Shown in pieces: positions 8,494 to 16,037 of a DNA stretch of 64,000 bases. The translations under genes and the position numbers were made by a program. Each line of letters opens with the position of its first letter. Positions within the stretch are counted from its first letter, which is position 1. Below the pieces are notes generated by a model. That model did not search any database, was not told where the DNA came from, and saw nothing but the letters and a program-made list of their open reading frames with translations. The stretch is taken from assembly GCF_947500765.1 (NCBI RefSeq), contig NZ_CANMTH010000002.1, positions 1-64,000 on the forward strand, read 5' to 3'. This DNA comes from an uncultured Formosa sp. (GTDB lineage Bacteria; Bacteroidota; Bacteroidia; Flavobacteriales; Flavobacteriaceae).

Positions 8494-9960
8494 ATGAAGC
8501 CAACCAATTTTAAGCATCTTTTTTCTTCATATGATGGGAATGAAAATTTGTTCGATGAAATTTTCGATAAAAAGCAAAATGTTAGAAAAGTGTATCAGAA
8601 ATTATTTGATATATATAATGATCAATCTATTGAAGAATTCATCAATTTAAATAACAAAGCAAAAACATCCTTTTTCAATCAAGGTATTACATTTCAGGTT
8701 TACAGTGATGATAAAGCACAAGAAAAAATATTCCCTTTCGATTTGTTTCCTCGAATTATAGATGCAAACGAATGGAAAATAATAGAGCAAGGAGTGCTTC
8801 AGCGATGTAAAGCCTTAAATGCATTTATTTGGGATATTTATCATGATAAAAATATTATAAAAGCCGGATTAGTGCCTATGGAGCTAATTAGTTCTTCAGC
8901 TAATTATTTAAGGCAAATGGGAGGTTTAGATCCTGTTGGTGGGATTTATAATCATATTTCAGGAACAGATCTTATTAAGCATTCCGATGGTAAATATTAT
9001 GTGCTAGAAGATAATATTAGATGTCCTTCTGGAGTGAGTTACGTTATTTATAACCGTAATGCTTTAAAGCGTTCTTTGTTTGGTGTTTTTAATCATTATG
9101 ATATTCATACAGTTACTGATTATTCTGAGAATTTATTAGAAATTTTAGAATCTGTTAAACCAAAGGGTGTTGATGTGCCAACCTGTGTTGTTATTACGCC
9201 TGGAGTGTATAATTCGGCCTACTTTGAACATTCTTATCTGGCTAAAACCATGGGGATTGAATTAGTGGAAGGTCGTGATTTAGTTGTAGAGAACGATTTT
9301 GTGTATATGAAAACCATTAGCGGCTTAACAAGAGTTGATGTTATTTATAGACGTATAGATGATGGTTTCCTAGATCCTTTAGAGTTTAAAAAGGATTCGG
9401 CTATTGGTGTCCCAGGATTATTTGCGGCATACAAAAAAGGAAATGTAACACTTGTAAATGCTCCAGGAACAGGAGTTGCCGACGATAAGGCAATTTATAC
9501 TTACATGCCAGAAATTATTAAATTTTATTTAGGAGAAAAACCTATTTTAAATAATGTACATACATACCATTGTAGCAGACCAACAGATTTAAAGTTTGTT
9601 TTAGAAAACATTCATAATTTGGTTATAAAGCCTGTAGATGAAGCAGGAGGTTATGGTATTTCAATTGGTAATAGATTAACAAAACCAGAAATAGAAGCCG
9701 TTAAGAAAGTTATCCTTCAAAATCCAAGAAAATATATAGCACAACCTATCATGTCCCTTTCTGTACATGCAACTTATATTGAAGATTGTCAGTCTTTCGA
9801 GCAACGTCATGTCGATTTAAGAACCTTTACATTACTTGGTCAGGATAAAGAATTTGTATTAAAAGGAGGATTAACACGAGTCGCCTTGAAGAAAGGAAAT
9901 TTAATAGTGAATTCGTCTCAAGGAGGAGGATCAAAAGATACTTGGGTTTTAAAAAAATAA
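8494..9960 (+). CDS. Circularly permuted type 2 ATP-grasp protein (DUF404/DUF407)
   Basis: A 488-residue predicted ATP-dependent carboxylate-amine ligase of the circularly permuted ATP-grasp family. Visible family motifs are LEDNIRCPSGVSYV, APGTGVADDKAIYTYMP, VIKPVDEAGGYGISIG (the permuted nucleotide-binding strand) and YIAQPIMSLS. It is the first gene of an operon with an alpha-E protein (6-nt gap) and a transglutaminase-like protein. This trio is found widely in bacteria and has been predicted to make or attach peptides, but no product is known to me. Confidence 0.92.
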   Translation: MKPTNFKHLFSSYDGNENLFDEIFDKKQNVRKVYQKLFDIYNDQSIEEFINLNNKAKTSFFNQGITFQVYSDDKAQEKIFPFDLFPRIIDANEWKIIEQGVLQRCKALNAFIWDIYHDKNIIKAGLVPMELISSSANYLRQMGGLDPVGGIYNHISGTDLIKHSDGKYYVLEDNIRCPSGVSYVIYNRNALKRSLFGVFNHYDIHTVTDYSENLLEILESVKPKGVDVPTCVVITPGVYNSAYFEHSYLAKTMGIELVEGRDLVVENDFVYMKTISGLTRVDVIYRRIDDGFLDPLEFKKDSAIGVPGLFAAYKKGNVTLVNAPGTGVADDKAIYTYMPEIIKFYLGEKPILNNVHTYHCSRPTDLKFVLENIHNLVIKPVDEAGGYGISIGNRLTKPEIEAVKKVILQNPRKYIAQPIMSLSVHATYIEDCQSFEQRHVDLRTFTLLGQDKEFVLKGGLTRVALKKGNLIVNSSQGGGSKDTWVLKK

Positions 9961-9966
9961 TAATAT

Positions 9967-10911
9967 ATGTTAGCAAGAATAGCCAATAACTTATTTTGGA
10001 TGGGTCGTTATATTGAACGCGCAGAGCATACTGCACGTTTTACAAATGTAAATTACTTTTCGTCGTTAGATGCACCCAATAAATTATCTAGAGACCGTCA
10101 ATTTGTGCTTCAGTCTATCTATGAAATGGTGGGTGAAGAAGATGAGCAAGATGAGGTTTTAGTAGAACAAGATGTACTTTATAATATCGCTTTAAACCCC
10201 GATAAACATTATTCAATTTTAAAGTGTATAACATATGCGCGCGAGAATGCGAATAGTTCTAGAGATTTAATATCTAACGATTGTTACGAAACAATCAATA
10301 AGTTTTATCATTCGGTAATAAATTACCCTAAAGAATATTTTGTAACACGCGGACTTCATGATTTTACGAGTCTTATCATGCATCAATCTACTATCTTAAA
10401 AGGTAAAATTCGTGGTACCATGTTGCACGACGAAGTGTATGCGCTTATTAAATTAGGTATAAACATAGAGCGTGCTACACAGGTTACACATATCTTACAA
10501 ATTAAATATAACGCAGCAGAACAAGTTACATTAAGTAAACCCAAACATTTAAAAAAGAGTTACGAATGGACTACGTTGTTAAAATGTGTAGATTCTTTCG
10601 ATATTAATCGTAGGGTGTATAGAAAACCACCAACTCAAAGTACTGTTATAGAGTTTTTAATGCTTAATCCCAAAAGCCCAAGAACGGTGTTGTATTGTTT
10701 AAATCAGATGCAGCTTCATATTGCAATGTTAGATCCTTTAAAGGTTCATGAAAAGGGTACGGCATTGTTTTTAATTGGAAAAATGAGGTGTGAATATGAG
10801 TATAAAACGGTAGAAGATATACAAGATGATGTTAAAGAATTTATAGCGCATACGTTTTCAAGTTTAGTTGAATTAAGTGATAAAATAGAAGACGAATATT
10901 TTTATCATTAA
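9967..10911 (+). CDS. Alpha-E domain protein (DUF403)
   Basis: An all-helical 314-residue protein opening with MLARIANNLFWMGRYIERAE, the hallmark of the alpha-E family. Other conserved pieces are ARENANSSRDLIS and GTMLHDEVYALIKLG. The family accompanies circularly permuted ATP-grasp proteins and transglutaminases and is thought to form part of the same peptide-ligating assembly; no activity is established. It starts 6 nt after the ATP-grasp gene and must be cotranscribed with it. Confidence 0.92.
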   Translation: MLARIANNLFWMGRYIERAEHTARFTNVNYFSSLDAPNKLSRDRQFVLQSIYEMVGEEDEQDEVLVEQDVLYNIALNPDKHYSILKCITYARENANSSRDLISNDCYETINKFYHSVINYPKEYFVTRGLHDFTSLIMHQSTILKGKIRGTMLHDEVYALIKLGINIERATQVTHILQIKYNAAEQVTLSKPKHLKKSYEWTTLLKCVDSFDINRRVYRKPPTQSTVIEFLMLNPKSPRTVLYCLNQMQLHIAMLDPLKVHEKGTALFLIGKMRCEYEYKTVEDIQDDVKEFIAHTFSSLVELSDKIEDEYFYH

Positions 10912-10917
10912 AAGAAA

Positions 10918-10945
10918 TTTGTATTGATAAATTATTCTAATTTTG
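10918..10945 (+). promoter_or_regulatory. Internal promoter before the transglutaminase-like gene
   Basis: TTTG at 10918-10921 lies 16 nt before TAATTTTG at 10938-10945, an exact -7 match, in the 57-nt gap after the alpha-E gene. The transglutaminase-like gene may thus be transcribed separately as well as from the operon. Confidence 0.5.
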
Positions 10946-10968
10946 AAACCCCTAATTTATTCTAAAAG

Positions 10969-11817
10969 ATGTACAATTATACCATAAAATATACTGCCGA
11001 AAACACTTACGAAAACCCTGTTTTTGAATCCTTTTGGCAGTATATCGTTACGCCTCAAAATAATTCAACTCAAGAGTTAAATTCAGGTTTGTTTACAGTG
11101 TCTGAGGATGCTTTAGTAGAAAAATCTATAAATGGTTATAATTTTGAAACCACAAGGATTCACACCAAGAAACCTTTTGAGTCTATTGCATTTGAAGCAG
11201 TTTTTAAATTAACAAAAACAAAGGCTGATCCGTTTAAGATAGATCCTAAATTTACAATCGAAGACGATTATAAAGCGATTAGTGTTCTTGATTTTCAAGT
11301 AGATTATGAGGCTTTTTTAAGTACAACGGAGCTTACTACTTTGCCAAAAGCGCATGCAGACCTTTTTGATTTTGATATGTCAAAAAGTATTTTAGATAAT
11401 TTGAAAAAATTAAATACTTGGGTGCATGAGTATATTGCTTTTAAAGAAGGCGAGACAACATCAGAAACACTTTTAGAAGAAATTTTAGAAAAAAAACAGG
11501 GGCTAAGTCCGAGTTTCACACATTTGTTATGTGCTATAGCACGTGTTAATAAAATTCCCGCACGTTATGTTTCAGGATATTTGCACCAAGGAGATGGTTT
11601 TTTTGGAGATTCACAAATGTATGCTTGGGCAGAAATTTTTGTACCTAATTTAGGATGGATTGGTTTCGATCCTGCAAATAATATTCTTACAGATCATAAT
11701 CATATTAAAGTCACACATGGTAGGGATTATAAAGACTGTGAGCCTTTAAAACAACTATTGTTTTCTTATGGAGAGAAAAAATCTAAATGCGTTGTTGAAG
11801 TCACGTATGAGCAATAA
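10969..11817 (+). CDS. Transglutaminase-like protein lacking catalytic Cys and His
   Basis: 282 residues: a bacterial transglutaminase N-terminal beta domain (about 1-90), then a transglutaminase core (about 150-250). The core matches the family around the active site (IPARYVSGYLHQG, LGWIGFDPANN). However, the catalytic Cys of the usual GVCQDFAH motif is Ser180 here (GLSPSFTH), and the catalytic His of SHAWVE is Tyr218 (MYAWAE). Only the Asp (Asp234) remains. The fold is probably intact but papain-like chemistry is not expected. It follows the ATP-grasp and alpha-E genes, so a binding or scaffolding role in that system is likely. Confidence 0.85.
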   Translation: MYNYTIKYTAENTYENPVFESFWQYIVTPQNNSTQELNSGLFTVSEDALVEKSINGYNFETTRIHTKKPFESIAFEAVFKLTKTKADPFKIDPKFTIEDDYKAISVLDFQVDYEAFLSTTELTTLPKAHADLFDFDMSKSILDNLKKLNTWVHEYIAFKEGETTSETLLEEILEKKQGLSPSFTHLLCAIARVNKIPARYVSGYLHQGDGFFGDSQMYAWAEIFVPNLGWIGFDPANNILTDHNHIKVTHGRDYKDCEPLKQLLFSYGEKKSKCVVEVTYEQ

Positions 11818-11853
11818 TTTGCTTGCATATTTATTTCTTGAAAAAAAGTGTAG

Positions 11854-11861
11854 TACTTTTG
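11854..11861 (+). promoter_or_regulatory. -7 box for prfB
   Basis: TACTTTTG, an exact TAnnTTTG match 11 nt before the proposed ATG at 11873. It supports that start and implies a very short leader. Confidence 0.5.
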
Positions 11862-11872
11862 AGTAAAATAAA

Positions 11873-12989
11873 ATGAATATGATAACAGCAGATCAAATTA
11901 AAGATCTTTTACACCGCCTTACCTCGTTAAGGCAATATCTTTGACATAGATGTCAAACTTATAGAAATACAAAACGAAGAAGAACAAACCTTCGACCCTA
12001 ATTTTTGGAACGATTCTAAAGCCGCAGAAATAATCATGAAATCGCTTCGTGTTAAAAAGAAGTGGGTAGAAGATTTTAATACTGCAACCACACTTGTGGG
12101 AGATCTAGAGATTTTATACGAGTTCTACAAAGAAGGCGATTCTTCTATAGAAGAAGTTACCGAGCAATTCGAAAAAGCACAAACACTTTTAGAAGATATC
12201 GAGTTTAAAAACATGTTGTCTGAAGAAGGTGATAGTTTAAGTGCAGTGCTTCAAATTACAGCTGGTGCAGGTGGTACAGAAAGTTGCGATTGGGCAAGTA
12301 TGCTTATGCGTATGTATTTAATGTATGCCGAAAAAAGCGGATTTAAAGTCAAAGAATTAAACTATCAAGAAGGCGACGTTGCGGGAATAAAAACCGTCAC
12401 TTTAGAGCTTGAAGGCGACTTTGCTTTTGGTTGGTTAAAGGGTGAAAATGGCGTACATAGATTAGTGAGAATTTCTCCGTTTGATAGTAATGCGAAACGC
12501 CATACTAGTTTTGCTTCCGTTTACGTATACCCACTTGTAGACGATACTATTGAAATAGATATAAATCCAGCAGATATAGAAATTACTACAGCGCGTTCTA
12601 GTGGTGCAGGTGGGCAGAATGTTAACAAGGTAGAGACTAAGGTTCAGTTAACACATAAGCCAACAGGTATTCAGATTTCGTGTTCAGAAACCAGATCGCA
12701 ACATGATAACAGATCTCGAGCAATGCAAATGTTAAAGTCGCAGTTGTACGAAATTGAATTGCAAAAACAATTAGCACAACGTGAAGATATTGAAGCTGGA
12801 AAGATGAAAATAGAGTGGGGTAGTCAGATTCGAAACTATGTTATGCATCCTTATAAATTAGTAAAAGATGTTAGAACAGCCCATGAAACAGGAAATGTAG
12901 ATGCTGTTATGGATGGACAAATCGAACCCTTTTTGAAAGCTTATCTAATGATGATGGGGCAAAAAACAGAAGATACTAATAACTTATAA
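11873..12989 (+). CDS. prfB: Peptide chain release factor 2 with programmed +1 frameshift
   Basis: RF2 ends translation at UAA and UGA. The coding sequence starts at ATG 11873, reads 23 codons to CTT at 11939-11941, meets an in-frame TGA at 11942-11944, and continues in the +1 frame from GAC at 11943 to the stop at 12987-12989, giving about 371 residues. A call starting at the internal ATG 12036 would lose about 54 residues. The anticodon-like tripeptide SPF ([13 protein letters not shown]) marks RF2 rather than RF1, and GGQ is present in GAGGQNVNK. The frameshift provides autoregulation: low RF2 favours shifting. arsC follows 12 nt downstream. Confidence 0.95.
11929..11945 (+). promoter_or_regulatory. 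prfB +1 recoding site
   Basis: The bases read AAGG CAA TAT CTT TGA C. The slippery CTT, the in-frame TGA and the following C match the classical RF2 site. The upstream Shine-Dalgarno-like stimulator is only AAGG, at the usual spacing, where the best-known site has AGGGGG. Confidence 0.93.
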
Positions 12990-13001
12990 TCACAATTAAA
13001 C

Positions 13002-13343
13002 ATGATTACAATTTATCACAATAACAGATGTAGTAAATCGCGTGAAGCACTTCATATTCTTGAAGCTTCGGGAAAAGAATTTACTGTTGTAAAATATTTA
13101 GAAAATGTTCCAACAAAAAAAGAACTAACTCATATTATTGAGTTGTTAGATATTATGCCAATTGATTTGGTGCGTAAAAATGAATCGATTTGGAAAGAAA
13201 ACTTTAGAGATGTTAATCTAACAGATGATGCTATTATTGATGCTATGATTCAATACCCTAAACTAATAGAGCGTCCAATTGTTGTAAACGGAGAGCGTGC
13301 TGTAATTGGCAGGCCACCGCAAGATATTACAAACATATTATAA
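13002..13343 (+). CDS. arsC: Arsenate reductase, ArsC (glutaredoxin-dependent type)
   Basis: A 113-residue thioredoxin-fold protein with the ArsC signature NNRCSKSREAL (catalytic Cys10, SKSR loop) and the downstream ERPIVVNGERAVIGRPP, whose Arg residues bind arsenate in the family. It would reduce arsenate to arsenite with glutathione and glutaredoxin or an equivalent thiol. No ars regulator or arsenite pump is nearby, so it may act as a general thiol reductase. It starts 12 nt after prfB and is probably cotranscribed. Confidence 0.88.
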   Translation: MITIYHNNRCSKSREALHILEASGKEFTVVKYLENVPTKKELTHIIELLDIMPIDLVRKNESIWKENFRDVNLTDDAIIDAMIQYPKLIERPIVVNGERAVIGRPPQDITNIL

Positions 13344-13348
13344 ATATT

Positions 13349-13387
13349 AAAGCCTCTAATTCATTCAAAATTTTAGAGGCTTTTTTT
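13349..13387 (+). terminator. Terminator after arsC
   Basis: An 11-bp stem (AAAGCCTCTAA at 13349-13359 with TTAGAGGCTTT at 13373-13383) is followed by a run of T. Confidence 0.85.
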
Positions 13388-13464
13388 CTTTTAACAATCT
13401 TTTAACTACTAAAGATTAAACCAATTTCGTTTCTTGCGGTCTTATTTAATTAAAACAACAATTC

Positions 13465-15933
13465 ATGAATTTAATCAAACAAGTAGTATTTAGCCTACTG
13501 CTTTTTTTGTTTTGCTTTAATATACAAGCGCAATCAGTTAAGGATGTTACTATAACAGGACATGTTATTGAAAAGGAAACAAATCTTCCTCTTGAATACG
13601 CCACAGTTGCCTTTAGGGACAGTAAAGATAATAGTGTTATAACAGGAGGGATTACAGATGCTAAAGGTAAATTTAGTATTACAGTACCGGCAGGGAAGTA
13701 CAATGTGTCTTTCGAGTATATTTCGTTTAAAAAGCAATCACTTTTAAATAGAGAGTTATTAAAAAATACCGATTTAGGTAATATTGGTTTAGCATTAGAT
13801 ACAGAATCTTTGGATGAAGTAGAAATTATTGCAGAAAGAACCACTGTAGATATCAGACTAGATAAAAAGATTTACAACGTTGGTCAAGATTTAACAGTAA
13901 GTGGTGGTACAGTAAGCGATGTCTTAGATAATGTGCCTTCAGTTTCTGTAGATGTTGAAGGAAATATAGCTTTAAGAGGAAATGATAATGTTACTATTCT
14001 TATTAACGGAAAACCTTCAGGTTTAGTTGGTTTGAGTTCTAATGAGGCGCTAAACCAGTTGCCTGCAGATGCTATCGAGCGGGTAGAAGTTATTACCTCT
14101 CCATCGGCAAGATACGATGCAGAAGGGACAGGTGGAATTTTAAATATTATTTTAAGACGAAGCAAGTTACAAGGACTTAACGGTTCTGTAACAGCAAATA
14201 CAGGATATCCAAATGCAGCAGGTATTTCAGGAAATATTAATTATCGTACAGGCGATTTTAATTTTTTTAATACTACGGGATATTCATACAGAGAATCTCC
14301 AGGAGAATCGACTACAAAAACAGAATATTTTAATTATGAATATGATGATGATGGGAATGTTACAGACGATCTTGAAAACACATATTTAAATGAATATAGA
14401 GATTACGATAGAGTTAGAAAAGGAATCAATACTAACTTAGGAGTAGAATGGTATATTAACGATAATACATCGCTTACAGGATCTGTATTTTATAAAGATA
14501 GCGACAATAGTACGAAAACAACAAACGATATTTTTGAAATCGATAACGTAGGTAATATTTTAAATGAAACTTTTCGTTTTGATCCAGAATTTGAAGATGA
14601 TAAAACGGTTCAATATGCCTTAAACTTTGATAAGCAGTTTCCAGACAAACCAGGTCATAAGTTAACGTTTGATTTTCAGTATGAAAATACATCAGAAGAT
14701 GAAAACTCACTTATTACTGAAAACGGATTAGATTCAGAACAAGTTAGAACTCTAGAAGATCAAGACCGTTTGTTATTACAAGCAGATTATGTGCTTCCTT
14801 TAAGTGATGATAGTCAGTTTGAATTTGGTTACCGTGGAAATTTCAATACTTTAGATACAGATTATACGTTGGCTTATTATGAAGGTGATGAGTTTGTTAC
14901 AGATACAGATGTAAGTAACAATTTAATTTATAAAGAACGTATTAATGCCGTGTATACACAATATGGAAATAAAATTAAAGATAAGTTTTCGTATTTGTTA
15001 GGGTTAAGAATGGAGGATACGGGAATAGTTATAGACCAAAAAACAAGTGATGATTATGATGATAAAAATTATTTAGGATTGTTTCCTACAGTAAACTTAG
15101 GATACGAAATTTCTGAAGATCAAAGCATCATGTTGGGTTATAATAGACGTATTAGAAGACCAAGATCTCGTTTTATAAATCCATTTCCTTCACGAAGTAG
15201 TACAACAAATTTATTTCAAGGAAATCCAGATTTAGATCCAAGTTATTCGTCTGCAGTAGATTTAGGGTATTTAAATAAATTAGGAGATGTAACTTTAAAC
15301 TCGTCTGTTTATTATCAACATGCTACAGATGTATTTACGTTTATTACAGAAGCTACAGGAGAAACTGTTGTTGTTGGAGGTACAGATATACCGGTAATTA
15401 AAAGTACTCCGATTAACTTAGCAACAAACGATCGTTATGGTTTTGAACTTACGGCTACATATAGAGCAAGTAAAAAATGGAATATGAATGCGAATTTTAA
15501 TTTCTATAATTCTATTACAAGAGGAGATTATAAAGGCGTTAATTTTGATGCAGATAATTTAAGTTGGTTTATAAGATTTAATAATAAAGTGACCTTGCCA
15601 GGAGAAATAGATTGGCAAACACGAATTATGTATCGCGGACCTTCAGAAGATGCTCAAAATAAAACAGACGGTATGTTTTATAGTAGTTTAGCGTTTAGTA
15701 AAGAGGTGTTTAACAAAAATGCGTCTATAACTTTTAATGTAAGTGATGTTTTTAATTCAATGAAAAGATCCATGCTTTCAACCACAGAAACGTATATTAG
15801 TGACAGTGAATTTCAATATAGACAACGCTCATTTAATTTAGCATTTACTTACAGATTCAATCAACAAAAAAGTCGTCAAGACCGTCGAGAAAATGTAGAT
15901 GGAGGTGATGATGAAATGGGATTTGAAGGGTAA
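13465..15933 (+). CDS. TonB-dependent receptor, OMP_b-brl_3 type
   Basis: An 822-residue outer-membrane receptor. A signal peptide (about 1-22, ending NIQAQ) is followed by a carboxypeptidase-regulatory-like beta domain (about 28-110). The plug is at about 130-225 (VSDVLDNVPSVSVDVEGNIALRG, with NVTILINGKP), and the rest is a large barrel. The protein ends with an acidic Asp/Glu/Gly-rich tail after the last barrel strand. Such receptors import siderophores, peptides or oligosaccharides; the ligand is not evident. It stands alone between two terminators, with no SusD partner. Confidence 0.9.
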   Translation: MNLIKQVVFSLLLFLFCFNIQAQSVKDVTITGHVIEKETNLPLEYATVAFRDSKDNSVITGGITDAKGKFSITVPAGKYNVSFEYISFKKQSLLNRELLKNTDLGNIGLALDTESLDEVEIIAERTTVDIRLDKKIYNVGQDLTVSGGTVSDVLDNVPSVSVDVEGNIALRGNDNVTILINGKPSGLVGLSSNEALNQLPADAIERVEVITSPSARYDAEGTGGILNIILRRSKLQGLNGSVTANTGYPNAAGISGNINYRTGDFNFFNTTGYSYRESPGESTTKTEYFNYEYDDDGNVTDDLENTYLNEYRDYDRVRKGINTNLGVEWYINDNTSLTGSVFYKDSDNSTKTTNDIFEIDNVGNILNETFRFDPEFEDDKTVQYALNFDKQFPDKPGHKLTFDFQYENTSEDENSLITENGLDSEQVRTLEDQDRLLLQADYVLPLSDDSQFEFGYRGNFNTLDTDYTLAYYEGDEFVTDTDVSNNLIYKERINAVYTQYGNKIKDKFSYLLGLRMEDTGIVIDQKTSDDYDDKNYLGLFPTVNLGYEISEDQSIMLGYNRRIRRPRSRFINPFPSRSSTTNLFQGNPDLDPSYSSAVDLGYLNKLGDVTLNSSVYYQHATDVFTFITEATGETVVVGGTDIPVIKSTPINLATNDRYGFELTATYRASKKWNMNANFNFYNSITRGDYKGVNFDADNLSWFIRFNNKVTLPGEIDWQTRIMYRGPSEDAQNKTDGMFYSSLAFSKEVFNKNASITFNVSDVFNSMKRSMLSTTETYISDSEFQYRQRSFNLAFTYRFNQQKSRQDRRENVDGGDDEMGFEG

Positions 15934-15939
15934 AACTTT

Positions 15940-15970
15940 AAAAAGCTTCTTGTTACAAGAAGCTTTTTTT
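15940..15970 (+). terminator. Terminator after the TonB receptor gene
   Basis: A perfect 13-bp stem (AAAAAGCTTCTTG at 15940-15952 with CAAGAAGCTTTTT at 15956-15968) has a 3-nt loop and a T-run. Confidence 0.87.
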
Positions 15971-15984
15971 CTTTAATATATTAT

Positions 15985-16019
15985 TTTGCTGTAAAACTCG
16001 TTACTTATAAATATATTTG
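15985..16019 (+). promoter_or_regulatory. Promoter of porZ-recO
   Basis: TTTG at 15985-15988 and TATATTTG at 16012-16019 are 23 nt apart, within the flavobacterial -33/-7 spacing range. The ATG follows 18 nt later. Confidence 0.6.
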
Positions 16020-16037
16020 AAACATTAAAAATCATCT

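Noticed and set aside
11942..11944. In-frame TGA in prfB as a sequencing error or pseudogene
   Set aside because: The context CTT TGA C with an upstream AAGG is the known RF2 recoding site, and the downstream +1 frame is a complete RF2.
13446..13844. Minus-strand open frame of 132 codons under the first TonB receptor gene
   Set aside because: It is antisense to the signal peptide and plug of a well-supported receptor, has no family motif and runs through the real gene's leader.
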